Translations under genes and position numbers: made by a program
The notes under the pieces: model-generated
Databases searched by the model: none
What the model saw: the letters and a program-made list of their open reading frames with translations, nothing else
Told to the model about the DNA's origin: nothing
Assembly: GCA_045562755.1 (NCBI GenBank)
Contig: JBJKVF010000006.1
Span: 744,001-808,000 of the forward strand
Direction: 5' to 3'
Length of the DNA: 64,000 nucleotides
From: GCA-002708145 sp045562755
GTDB taxonomy: Bacteria > Chloroflexota > Dehalococcoidia > Lucifugimonadales > Lucifugimonadaceae
In this document: piece by piece, positions 36,282 through 45,924 of the stretch
Numbering within the stretch: the stretch's first letter is position 1
Layout of the letters: each line of letters opens with the position of its first letter

Positions 36282-37874
36282 TATATATTTTTCATTTTCC
36301 AGTTATTAAGTCTTAGAATTTTTGATGTTCCACCCTGAGATTTGAAGGATATGCCAGTACTGTCTTTTCTTGAAGGATAAACTCTCATTGCAAGGGCTTG
36401 TTTTTTGTTTACAAAAACCTCTAAAACACTCTTATCTATAAAAACTCGTAACTCTAAATTTTCTTTAGGTTCTAAATAGACTGGTGCGGTTTCTGGGGGC
36501 CTTGATACTGTATCTGATGATAAAGAGGATTGAGATGAGTCTATCGATATAATACTATCAGACGCTTCAATTCTTTTTTGTTGATCCCAGTTATCATATC
36601 TCTCCCAATTTCTATAACCTCTATTGGCAAAAAAACATATCTTTGTAAATTCTTTTTTATCAGGAGATCTTAGTATATTAAGTTCAATCATTGATGAAGA
36701 ATTTATATCAATTTCAGCCATAATTTCAATACTATTTCCATTAATTTCCTTAATAACAATTTCTTCATTTGCTGGTAATAAAATATTATTTTTGTTCACC
36801 TCATCATATCTAATAGACTCTATATCACCAGCTGGTTCTATTTTAATCATATCTTTTTCAATAGTGCTTTTACCAATAATATTTATTTTTCTAGGAAGGG
36901 TCATAATTTGATCCCAACCTTTAGTTTCTTTTGCAGGATTCATATTAAAAATTGCAATAATTCCGCCTTCTCCATCTGGTGTAGCAGAAGGGAGCATGTA
37001 AACCTCCGGGGAAAGCAGAACCAAAATTAAATTTATGATGTGATGTTACTAAAAATTTTTTTTTCTTTTTATCATAATCACCAATTAAACTTTGGCCTCC
37101 GCTCATATGACTAAAAAAAAGAAGAATATATCTATCGCCTATTGGCCAGAAGTATGGGCAAGCTCCATCATCACCAATAATTGTGAAAATATCACCATCA
37201 ATGAATGGATGCAAGTATTTCCATGATTTTAAGTCTTTTGATTCAAATAAAAAATTTGCCCTTGTTCTTCTTTTTGAATTTTTATGAGGTAATGTTCCTC
37301 CAGAAAGAGCATAGTAAACATTATCATCTTTCCAAATGCATGGATCAAATACTCTATATGGCCAGGAAGATCCATCAGGTTGAGATATTGGTATCACAGA
37401 CTTACCAGTAATTTTTTCCCAATTAAGTAATAATGGATCCTTTGAAGTAGCAATCATATTTCCTTCTTCTGTTCCATGATACATTGCGATTACTCTATCT
37501 TTTTCGACAAGTGTTGATCCAGAGAAGCATGCTTTTTCAGGATTTGGATATATTGCATATGGTAAATCTTCCCAGTGAATTAAATTTTTACTAACAGCAT
37601 GCCCCCAATGTTGCCTAGAATCTTCTGGAGGATATCCCTGATAAAATAAATGCCAAAGTCCATTCCAAAAACATAAACCATTAGGGTCATTCATTGTACT
37701 TTCAGGGCTCACATAATGATAATTGGGTCTATAGGAATCTTGAGAAAAGTCTTTTCTTGATTTAGAAAAACGCTTAACTAGTTTATTAGATTTTAATTGA
37801 ATTTTTTGAGTTTTTAAATCTTCTGCAAAGGTAAATTTAGGTACCTTTGAGATGTTATTTTTGTCTAGACTCAT
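36278..37874 (-). CDS. GH32-like glycosidase (beta-fructosidase fold), frameshifted
   Basis: Clan GH-J type enzyme: a five-bladed propeller plus C-terminal beta sandwich (ELRVFIDKSVLEVFVNKKQALAMRVYP). The N-terminal part ends at 36945 and the C-terminal part opens in another frame by 37024. Dropping one base of the GGG at 36990-36992 joins GGLHAP to SATPDGEGGIIAIFNMNP, giving about 531 residues. The nucleophile motif is Asp63 in TMNDPNG. RDP reads FDP (Asp177) and the acid/base ECP motif reads ACP (Ala238). No signal peptide is evident. It follows the ManD-like gene by six bases, so its product may supply or trim sugar substrates. Confidence 0.75.
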
Positions 37875-37880
37875 AAAAAT

Positions 37881-39188
37881 TTATGGTTTTACCATCGAGC
37901 CATCAGCTCTTCTAACAGTGTCCCAAGCTCCACCAAACTCTCTTTCTTTAAATGGAAATTTTTTCGCCAATTCTTCATCTATATCAATTCCTAGTCCTGG
38001 TTTACCGTTTGGCCACATCATGCCATTTTTTATTTCTGGAAAACCTGGAAACATTTCTTTTGTTCTTTCACCTGGGATTGCAGCTTCTTGTATACCAAAA
38101 TTATATGCATTTATATCTAACATTAAATTAGCTGCATGCCCCACTGGAGAAGTGTCGCCAGGACCATGCCATGCTGTTCTCACATTAAATAATTCACCCA
38201 TTGCAGTAATCTTTTTTGCTGGTGTTATTCCTCCAACTTGAGACATATGAATTCTTATAAAATCAATTAATCTATCCTTAATCATAGGTATTATTTCATG
38301 TGGGCTATTCCAAAGTTCACCCATAGCAATAGGAGTTGATGTTTGATTTCGGACCATCTTAAAGTACTCATTGTCTTCAGGGCTGAATAGATCTTCTAAG
38401 AAAAATAGTTGATACTTTTCAACTTCCTTTGCAAACCACACACCTAAAATTGGAGGGATTCTTTCATGTACATCATGAAGAATTTCTAGACCGTAACCAA
38501 ATCTTTCTCTGATATATTCAAACAAACTAAGTGCAGATCTCATATATGGTTTTGGTTCAAAAATACCCCCTGGATGAGTATATGTTTTTCCTTCCTTATA
38601 TTCTCTTAAGAAACTTTCTGTAGGAATAGGACCATCGAGCACATTTTTTTTGTCAGGTGCAGCTTGTTCGGATTGAGGAATGTTTGATTTGCCATTACCA
38701 TATGTTGCATAACCTGGTGTTGCCATTTGAATTCTTATATGATGAAATCCTTTTTCAATGAAACTTTCAACACGGTCTCCAACCTCTTCTACAGAATTAC
38801 CTGATGCATGAACATAAACCGGAGCGGCCTCTCTTGCTCTTCCACCAAGTAAGTCGTATACAGGCATATTTGCCATCTTGCCTTTGATATCCCATAATGC
38901 TTGATCTACACCTGATAATGCATTATTTAATACTGGCCCATTTCTCCAGTAGGAAGACACATAAGATGATTGCCATATATCCTCAATATCTGCTACATTT
39001 TTACCTAATATAAATGGCTTTAAGTAATCCTCTATAGCTGCAGCAACTGCTGTTGGTCTTTGGGTAAAAGTTGCACAACCAACACCATATAAACCTGGTT
39101 CAGATGTTTCAATTTTTACAATAACTAATCTTATATTGTCTGGTTCAGTTAATATTGTTTTTACATTTTTTATTGTTATTGGTTTCAT
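37881..39188 (-). CDS. ManD/RspA-like mannonate dehydratase (enolase paralogue E)
   Basis: 435 residues, longer than the other paralogues because of the loop insert (about residues 155-215) typical of ManD. Landmarks: SGVDQALWDIKGK, Arg152 in HHIRIQMATPGYATYG, Asp239 and His241 in ILHDVHER, Glu265 in FLEDLFSP, Glu291 in AMGELWN, His341 in TAWHGPGDTSPVGH, and the characteristic C-terminal WDTVRRADGSMVKP. In characterised ManD an Arg-Tyr pair and the DxH histidine act in catalysis. Product would be KDG. Same strand and six bases before GH32; only 1.6 kb from the unrelated UxuA-like enzyme. Confidence 0.85.
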   Translation of the reverse strand: MKPITIKNVKTILTEPDNIRLVIVKIETSEPGLYGVGCATFTQRPTAVAAAIEDYLKPFILGKNVADIEDIWQSSYVSSYWRNGPVLNNALSGVDQALWDIKGKMANMPVYDLLGGRAREAAPVYVHASGNSVEEVGDRVESFIEKGFHHIRIQMATPGYATYGNGKSNIPQSEQAAPDKKNVLDGPIPTESFLREYKEGKTYTHPGGIFEPKPYMRSALSLFEYIRERFGYGLEILHDVHERIPPILGVWFAKEVEKYQLFFLEDLFSPEDNEYFKMVRNQTSTPIAMGELWNSPHEIIPMIKDRLIDFIRIHMSQVGGITPAKKITAMGELFNVRTAWHGPGDTSPVGHAANLMLDINAYNFGIQEAAIPGERTKEMFPGFPEIKNGMMWPNGKPGLGIDIDEELAKKFPFKEREFGGAWDTVRRADGSMVKP

Positions 39189-39229
39189 TTTTCAGTTCCT
39201 TAATTTTGTTAGATTCTACACCAAATGGT

Positions 39230-40249
39230 CTAAGTTACTATCCATTTTCTTAGTGAAATCATTTCTTTTTTTGGATTTTGGTATTTTCCCCATTCAACAT
39301 AAGAAACTTCAGCAATGTATATACTTCCATTACTGTCTATTGCTAGACTATGAGGCCATAAGAAACCATGGGGATGTTCACCAAATTTTTCAGATCCAAT
39401 ACGATTTATTCTTTTTCCATATCTATCATAAATTCCAATTCTGTTTCCTATGTTGTCAACACCTCTTTGCGGAGATCCTGTTGTTGGACCTTGTTCCGCT
39501 ATAAATATTCTTATATCTTTACCTGAACCAACAACTTCTACAGCAACTGCTTTATGGACAAACCATTGTCTTAGGAAGTTTCCCTCAGTATCAAAAATTT
39601 GAATCCTATTACTTTCTCTATCGCACACAATAATTTCATCATCATCAATTAATGCTAAATTATGTGGTAAATTAAATTCACCGGGATCTGTCCCTGGTTT
39701 GCCCCATGATTTAATTAGATTTCCTTTTTTATCTAATTTATGAATTCTTGAATTTCCATAACCATCAGATATAAAAATTTCATTAGTAGTTTTTGATACG
39801 GCTACATCAGTTGGCCTATTAAACATTTTTCCACTTTGAGCTGGCGCTTCTTCGCCACTACCAATAGTTAATAAAGTTTTACCGTTTTTAGTCATTTTAT
39901 GTATTTGGTTTCCTGAGTCATCAACTAACCAAATATTTTCTTCATGATCTATAGTAATTGCATGTGGTCTAATGAACCACGTTTCCCAAAATTGCATTGT
40001 ATTTCCATAAGAATCAGTTATTATTCTTATAGCATTATCTGGGTTGTCATTACCCCACATATTAATCAAGTTACCATTCGTATCAAAAATTAATACTGGT
40101 TGATTGCCTCTGTTAAATACATAAACATTATCATCCTTATCAACAGCAACAGATGTTGCTTCTCTCATCCATATACCATGTGGGATTTTTGCCCAATACT
40201 CTACTGGTTTATACTCAGTATTTTCATTTATCATTTTCAAAGAATTCAA
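39230..40249 (-). CDS. NHL-repeat beta-propeller protein
   Basis: 339 residues with about six NHL-type repeats (for example ATSVAVDKDDNVYVFNRG, HAITIDHEENIWLVDDSG, PTDVAVSKTTNEIFISDGYGNSRIHK, HNLALIDDDEIIVCDRESNRIQIF). The spacing resembles the lyase domain of peptidylglycine amidating enzymes and related uncharacterised bacterial proteins. No signal peptide is visible, so it may be cytoplasmic. Function unknown. It overlaps cobO by four bases and precedes the ManD-like gene by 41. Confidence 0.78.
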   Translation of the reverse strand: MNSLKMINENTEYKPVEYWAKIPHGIWMREATSVAVDKDDNVYVFNRGNQPVLIFDTNGNLINMWGNDNPDNAIRIITDSYGNTMQFWETWFIRPHAITIDHEENIWLVDDSGNQIHKMTKNGKTLLTIGSGEEAPAQSGKMFNRPTDVAVSKTTNEIFISDGYGNSRIHKLDKKGNLIKSWGKPGTDPGEFNLPHNLALIDDDEIIVCDRESNRIQIFDTEGNFLRQWFVHKAVAVEVVGSGKDIRIFIAEQGPTTGSPQRGVDNIGNRIGIYDRYGKRINRIGSEKFGEHPHGFLWPHSLAIDSNGSIYIAEVSYVEWGKYQNPKKEMISLRKWIVT

Positions 40250-40818
40250 AACTCAATACCTTTTTGGGCGACAATTCCTTGATCGGCATAAGGGTGTTTA
40301 TGTTCTTTCATTTCAGTGACTAAATCAGCGCATTCTTGAATTTTTATATCTGCGTCTCTACCAGTGAGTATTATATGTAGCATATCAGGTTTTTTCTTTA
40401 AGGTTTCAATTACATCATTTATTTCAATCCATCCATAATTTATCGGATAGGTTATTTCATCTAATAGAATTACATCGTAATTCCCAGAAAGAATTTTTTC
40501 TTTAGCTATTTTCCAACCTTTTTGAGCTAAATCTTCATCTTCTGTAAGGTCCTTAGATGTCCAAGTAAATCCCCTGCCAGAGGTAATAAGTTCTATACCT
40601 AGCTTAGATACAGCAAGCTGCTCACCATACATTGATTTTTCATTTTTGATAAATTGAATTATCAGTGTTTTCATATCTCTGCCCCATGCCCTTAGTATTA
40701 CGCCAAACCCTGCAGTTGTTTTACCTTTACCATTGCCAGTATTTATTATAATAAGACCCTTTTTATCTCTAGTAAGATTTGGTGGAGGAGTAAAAGTTGT
40801 AGGTATTTTTTTATTCAT
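40246..40818 (-). CDS. cobO: Cob(I)alamin adenosyltransferase (CobO/BtuR type)
   Basis: Adenosylates corrinoids to make coenzyme B12. 190 residues. Walker A INTGNGKGKTTAGFGVILRAWG, the conserved TLIIQFIKN, and VILLDEITYPINYGW identify the CobA/CobO/BtuR family. No other cobalamin genes are near, so it may serve corrinoid salvage. No cobalamin riboswitch fits in the 34 bases upstream. Four-base overlap with the NHL gene. Confidence 0.94.
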   Translation of the reverse strand: MNKKIPTTFTPPPNLTRDKKGLIIINTGNGKGKTTAGFGVILRAWGRDMKTLIIQFIKNEKSMYGEQLAVSKLGIELITSGRGFTWTSKDLTEDEDLAQKGWKIAKEKILSGNYDVILLDEITYPINYGWIEINDVIETLKKKPDMLHIILTGRDADIKIQECADLVTEMKEHKHPYADQGIVAQKGIEF

Positions 40819-40852
40819 AATTATTATTTATTTTTATAATAGGGTAAAATTT

Positions 40853-42169
40853 TTACGAGGAAATTTCTACATTATTTGTGCAAAGATAAGGTAGATTAAT
40901 TGTCCCAAATATATTTTCTGTTTCCAAACTTATATGATTTATTTTTGAAAGAGCATCAAAAGCATTCCCTGAAAGCATAGTATTTTTAATTCTACCTATT
41001 AATTCACCATTTTTTATCCTATAACCTAATGAAATATTTGCACTGAAGTCTCCAGATAATTCATTTCCTTGACCAGCACCTAGTAAACTATCAATTAATA
41101 TACCATCATCAATAGATTTTATTATATTTTCTAATTTATCTTTGCCTTTTTGCATAATAATATTTGATGTTGTTGGCATTGGCTGTGAGTTAATTGAACG
41201 TCCGGCTGAGCCTGTTGTTTCTTTTTTTGCTTCTTTGGATGATTTTAAATCGTAATATCCGGAGATAAATTTTCCATCTTTTATAAGATGAAATTTCTCA
41301 GAAGATACGCCTTCATCATCATAATTTTTTGATGCAGGGCTGTAATCTAATAATGGGTTGTCGTATATGCTAATTTTTTCATCTAAAATCTTAGTATTTT
41401 CTTTATTTGAAAGTTTGGATAAATTTTTTGCTATATTACTTCCATTGAAAGAGACTAACAGTGGAGAAATGATTGATTGCAAAAGACCTGAGGGGGTGAA
41501 TACTACAGGGCAACCATTTTTAGGCGATTCAACAATTTTTTCTCCAAGCTTTAGGTACTTAATTATTTTTTCTGTAATCATATTTATTTTATCTTCACTA
41601 ATAATTAAGGATGAAGAAGATCCATCATAGATGTTAAGCATATCTTTATTGTTTATGACTTGAACTGAAATATAAAAACTAGAATAAGATTGCTTTGTTA
41701 TTATTTCTAAATCACTAGAATTTTCTAATTTACTTTCGGATTCAATAAGGCTAAACCCTGAATCACAAAGTGCTTCAGGAAATAATTTTAGTATTTTATC
41801 CTGTGATAATTTTATCTGATTAATTAGATAATCATTAGGAAATTTATAAGTATCCTTAGAATACAACTTAACCTGTTTCTCTTTTTTTATATATTTAGGA
41901 AAATTAATTGGTGCAAATATTGGATAATCAGATAATTCATCTATAACATTTATAAATTTGTCTGTATTTGTGCTTGATGTTGATGCAAAAGTAAGGTCAG
42001 ATTTTTTAATACCTCTAATTGCGGTACCTTGAGACTGTTTGGATGAAATTTCTTTTAGCGCATTTGATTCAAAAGATATACTCCTAGAATTACTTTGTGA
42101 GCTATAAATTTCGTGTTGATCAAATTTTCCTGATAGATAATTTTTAATTTTTTTCATAATTTTATCCAC
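40853..42169 (-). CDS. tldE: TldE/PmbA-like protein
   Basis: Partner of TldD in the heterodimeric TldDE metalloprotease, which degrades unfolded peptides and matures certain peptides in other bacteria. 438 residues. The TldE half lacks the HExxxH site, as here. Landmarks: SFESNALKEISSKQSQGTAIRGI, FTPSGLLQSIISPLL, DYSPASKNYDDEGVSSEKF and LLGAGQGNELSGDFSANISLGYRI. It overlaps the upstream tldD gene by eight bases. Confidence 0.9.
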   Translation of the reverse strand: MDKIMKKIKNYLSGKFDQHEIYSSQSNSRSISFESNALKEISSKQSQGTAIRGIKKSDLTFASTSSTNTDKFINVIDELSDYPIFAPINFPKYIKKEKQVKLYSKDTYKFPNDYLINQIKLSQDKILKLFPEALCDSGFSLIESESKLENSSDLEIITKQSYSSFYISVQVINNKDMLNIYDGSSSSLIISEDKINMITEKIIKYLKLGEKIVESPKNGCPVVFTPSGLLQSIISPLLVSFNGSNIAKNLSKLSNKENTKILDEKISIYDNPLLDYSPASKNYDDEGVSSEKFHLIKDGKFISGYYDLKSSKEAKKETTGSAGRSINSQPMPTTSNIIMQKGKDKLENIIKSIDDGILIDSLLGAGQGNELSGDFSANISLGYRIKNGELIGRIKNTMLSGNAFDALSKINHISLETENIFGTINLPYLCTNNVEISS

Positions 42170-43532
42170 TTGAAACTAGACAATTATTAATTCGTATATG
42201 TGGTGAACCATTAGATACAGGTAATGGCATTTGCCCACCTTTTCCACATCCTCCACCTTGGTTAATTAACAAGTCATCAGCAATACCATCTATATTTTTT
42301 AAAGTATTAAATAGATTTCCAGAGAGTTTTACTGGTCTAAGAGTTTCTTTGATTTCTCCATTTTCTATTTTATATGTTTCAGCAGAAGAAAAAGTAAACA
42401 TTTCATGTTGAGTCATTCCGCCATACCAATTCTTTACATATAGACCATCTTTTGTATCCTTCATTATATCTTTTATATTATTATTACTATTTTCAATAAT
42501 TGTATTGGTCATACGCACAATTGGAGGGTATGAATATGATATAGCTCTAGCATTACCAGTGTTTTTTTCATTCATTTTTGAGGCAGTTTCCTTGGAATGT
42601 AGTCTTCCAACTAATTCTCCATCTCGAATTAAAGGTGTCTTTGTTGACGGAGTACCTTCATCATCAAAATCATAAGAACCTCGTAAGTTAGGGATTTTTG
42701 CTCCATCTGTTATATTGAGATCTTTATTTCCAAACTTTGTACCAAGTTTTAATATTTTTCTTAGCCTATCATTTTCATATACATTATCAGCTTCAGATAA
42801 ATGTCCAAAAGCTTCATGTACGAAAACACCAGCCAAAATTTGATCTAAAATTACTGTAGATTCTTTACCTTCAATTTTTTTAGCATTTATTAAGTTTTGT
42901 GCTTTTAATACGCATTCGTTAACTTCTTTATCCAAATTTTCTATAATATTAAAATTCCCTAGTGAACCGATAGAAAAACCTGACTGAAGCATCTCATTTC
43001 CATCTGTACTATTTGCTGAAATCCTAAGAATCACGTGGATAAAACTTTGTTCAATTTCATTTCCTAATGAGTCTGAAAAAATAACTTTTCTTTCAAGGTC
43101 TCCATAAGAAATATCGCAACCATTTATATTTTTTTTATTAATTATCAAATCTTTATAATGCTCTAAAATATTAATTTTTTCATCAAGAGAAATATTTTTA
43201 GGATTCTTAATTGATCTTGGTGGTATAGAAATTTTACCTACAGAATTCTTTTCAAAATTTATTGAATCACTACTGTTAAGTTTTGATAAAGAAATTGCTT
43301 CAGTCATTTTATTTTTTGATTGATAAATGTCATTAAAACTACTAAAGCCCCATCCTCCATTTGAATAAACTCTAGCACATCCTCCAATACCAGAATTAAT
43401 TGAAATATTTTCCCTTGAACTACCTCTGTAAGTTATTCTAGTAGAATTATTTTCTTCAATCCGAATTTCTTTATATTCTCCGCCATTTATTTTTAGAGAG
43501 TCTGAGATAATATTTTTTATATCTTTTTTCAT
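42162..43532 (-). CDS. tldD: TldD metalloprotease subunit
   Basis: Catalytic half of TldDE. 456 residues. The zinc motif is HEAFGH in GVFVHEAFGHLSEADNVYEN. Also seen: GSYDFDDEGTPSTKTPLIRDGELVG, NTGNARAISYSYPPIVRMTNT and GGGCGKGGQMPLPVSNGSPHIRI near the end. It lies three bases downstream of recG in the same orientation and overlaps tldE. Confidence 0.93.
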   Translation of the reverse strand: MKKDIKNIISDSLKINGGEYKEIRIEENNSTRITYRGSSRENISINSGIGGCARVYSNGGWGFSSFNDIYQSKNKMTEAISLSKLNSSDSINFEKNSVGKISIPPRSIKNPKNISLDEKINILEHYKDLIINKKNINGCDISYGDLERKVIFSDSLGNEIEQSFIHVILRISANSTDGNEMLQSGFSIGSLGNFNIIENLDKEVNECVLKAQNLINAKKIEGKESTVILDQILAGVFVHEAFGHLSEADNVYENDRLRKILKLGTKFGNKDLNITDGAKIPNLRGSYDFDDEGTPSTKTPLIRDGELVGRLHSKETASKMNEKNTGNARAISYSYPPIVRMTNTIIENSNNNIKDIMKDTKDGLYVKNWYGGMTQHEMFTFSSAETYKIENGEIKETLRPVKLSGNLFNTLKNIDGIADDLLINQGGGCGKGGQMPLPVSNGSPHIRINNCLVSSG

Positions 43533-43535
43533 CTT

Positions 43536-45917
43536 TTAGTTATTAATTTTTATTTCTAACGATTTGATTTGTTTAATTAGTTCGTCATTATTTATTATAA
43601 ATTTTTTATTCTCAAAAAATAAATATTCTGCCTCTTTTTTTGATAATTTAATCAAATCTTCATCCTCAATATTTGCAAACTTTAGTTCACTCCATCCACT
43701 TTGAGTTGTTCCTAAATATGCACCAGGCCCACGTAATTTCATGTCTTCATAAGAAATTTTAAAACCATCATTGTTTTTAGTTATTACTTCAATTCTTTTT
43801 TGTGAATTTTCATTTGTATTTTTATAAAAAAGAAAACAAAAGCTTTTATGTTTACCTCTACCTATTCTTCCTCTGATTTGGTGTAATTGTGCTAAACCAA
43901 ACCTATTTGAGCTCATGATCACCATACAACTTGCATTTGGTATATCAACACCAATTTCAATTACTGGTGTTGATACGAGTATATCTATTTCCTTATTTCT
44001 CATTTTTTCCATGATCTCTTGCTTTTCTTTTATATTCATTTTTCCATGTAGTAATGAAATTTTCTCTTTAGAAAAAATACTATTCTTTAGTAATTCGAAG
44101 GTTTTTATTGCTGAATCAGCATCGATTGACTCAGACTGTTCAATTAAAGGGCACACTATGAAAGCTTGCCTACCAGCTCTTACCTCTTCAATAATTTTAT
44201 TATATGCATCATTTATTTCAGATTCTTTTTCAGCGGTGAATGTCTCTATTTCTGATCTATCCTTAGGCAATGTTCTTAATGTAGAAACGTTTAAGTCCCC
44301 GTAAACTGTTAAGGATAAAGTTCTTGGTATTGGAGTTGCAGACATTGCTAATAGATGAGGACGCGGATTTCTTGATGTAAGTATCTTTCTTTGTTCAACA
44401 CCAAACTTATGTTGCTCATCTATTACAACTATACCTAAATTAGATATATGAACATTTTCTTGAATTAAGGAATGTGTACCAATTATTATATTATTTTTTC
44501 CATTATTAATTAGTTTAATTATTTCTTTCTTAGTTTTATTCTTAACACTTCCTGTTAATAAAATTAGTTTTATTTTTTTATTTGTTCCATCAGGTAAGCA
44601 AATATCATAAACATAATTTTCATATAGATTATTTACTTTTACTCCACCTAACTCATTAACCATATTAATAAAATGTTGCTCTGCTAAAACTTCTGTTGGA
44701 GCCATCATTAATGCTTGATATTCGCTTGAAACAGTTGCTAATAAAGCACATATTGCAACTATAGTTTTTCCACTCCCAACTTCTCCTTGCAAAAGCCTTG
44801 ACATTGGAATTAAAGAATTTATATCCTTCAAAATTTCATTTATAGAAGATATTTGGTCATTAGTTAGAGAGAATTTTAGAGAATTGATGAAAATATTGAC
44901 TATATCTTGATTAGATATAGTTATGCTATTTTCTTCTTTTTGCCATTGATATTTTTTTTTCAAACCTAATAATTGGTATAAAAAAAGTTCATTAAAAGCT
45001 AACCTTCTGTTTGACTCTTTTTGTTCCTCTTTATTTAGGGGAAAATGCATATTTTCAAATGCTTTTCTTAGTGGGTAAAAATTATTTCTTTTTAATATTT
45101 CATCTGGAACAAAATCAGTTATCAACCTTGATCCATTATCTAGAGATTTTCTTATGGTATTTCTGATAGTTCTTTGAGGAATTCCATCAAGTAAAGGGTA
45201 AACGGGTAAAAAATTACCAGCATGTATGTTTTGTGTAGAGTAATTATTTTTTACCTCGTAGTCTGGATTATTAAATTGAACAAAATTATTATATTTTTTC
45301 ACCTCTCCACTAATCTTAATCCTTGAGCCTTTTTTCATTTGATCAAATAAATATGGTTGTCTAAAAAAAGTGCAACTAGCTAAACCTGATTGATCTTTAA
45401 TAAGTATTTTTGAATACGAAAGATTTGTATTTGTTTTGCCTTTTTGAGACTTTATTATAGTACCTTCTACAGTAACAATTTCTTTATCTAATATTTCATT
45501 TATATAAACAGATTTTGAATAATTTATATGTCTATTTGGGAAGAAAGAAAATATGTCACCTAAGGTTTTTATACGAGTATTTAATAATTTTTTCTTTGTA
45601 GACCAGTGAAGAAATTTCAAATCATTTATTTTACTATTTATTGTAATATTCATAGGTGATTTCTGGCTTTGTATATTATTTATTCTTTGAATAACATTTT
45701 TTGCCCATCTTTGTCTCTCTCCTGGCATCAATGATCTGTAGCTCATTCCCTTAATTGGTTCAATTTCATATATCCATGGAAAAATTTTTTCAGATTTACT
45801 TAATAGACCATCCATGCCACCAATTACTGAGTTGTCTGAAAATTTTAACTTAGCTTCAAGATTTAATACTTTAATTAATGAGTTGGTTATTTCTTGATTT
45901 TTTGAACCATTTTTCAT
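43536..45917 (-). CDS. recG: ATP-dependent DNA helicase RecG
   Basis: Branch-migration helicase that remodels stalled forks and Holliday junctions. 793 residues, with about 100 extra residues before the wedge domain compared with E. coli RecG (693). Wedge/OB segment TVEGTIIKSQKGK; Walker A LLQGEVGSGKTIVAICALLA; DExH box VVIDEQHKFGVEQR; motif III AMSATPIPRTLSLTVYGDL; motif VI region QLHQIRGRIGRGKHKSFCFLF; C-terminal MKLRGPGAYLGTTQSG. Seven bases after the DegV gene. Confidence 0.96.
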   Translation of the reverse strand: MKNGSKNQEITNSLIKVLNLEAKLKFSDNSVIGGMDGLLSKSEKIFPWIYEIEPIKGMSYRSLMPGERQRWAKNVIQRINNIQSQKSPMNITINSKINDLKFLHWSTKKKLLNTRIKTLGDIFSFFPNRHINYSKSVYINEILDKEIVTVEGTIIKSQKGKTNTNLSYSKILIKDQSGLASCTFFRQPYLFDQMKKGSRIKISGEVKKYNNFVQFNNPDYEVKNNYSTQNIHAGNFLPVYPLLDGIPQRTIRNTIRKSLDNGSRLITDFVPDEILKRNNFYPLRKAFENMHFPLNKEEQKESNRRLAFNELFLYQLLGLKKKYQWQKEENSITISNQDIVNIFINSLKFSLTNDQISSINEILKDINSLIPMSRLLQGEVGSGKTIVAICALLATVSSEYQALMMAPTEVLAEQHFINMVNELGGVKVNNLYENYVYDICLPDGTNKKIKLILLTGSVKNKTKKEIIKLINNGKNNIIIGTHSLIQENVHISNLGIVVIDEQHKFGVEQRKILTSRNPRPHLLAMSATPIPRTLSLTVYGDLNVSTLRTLPKDRSEIETFTAEKESEINDAYNKIIEEVRAGRQAFIVCPLIEQSESIDADSAIKTFELLKNSIFSKEKISLLHGKMNIKEKQEIMEKMRNKEIDILVSTPVIEIGVDIPNASCMVIMSSNRFGLAQLHQIRGRIGRGKHKSFCFLFYKNTNENSQKRIEVITKNNDGFKISYEDMKLRGPGAYLGTTQSGWSELKFANIEDEDLIKLSKKEAEYLFFENKKFIINNDELIKQIKSLEIKINN

Positions 45918-45924
45918 TAGTGAA

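Noticed and set aside
36278..37024. A separate 248-codon beta-sandwich gene
   Set aside because: It is the C-terminal half of the GH32-like gene in a shifted frame; its first ~12 codons are out-of-frame noise.
40819..40852. Cobalamin riboswitch before cobO
   Set aside because: Only 34 bases separate cobO from tldE, far too few.
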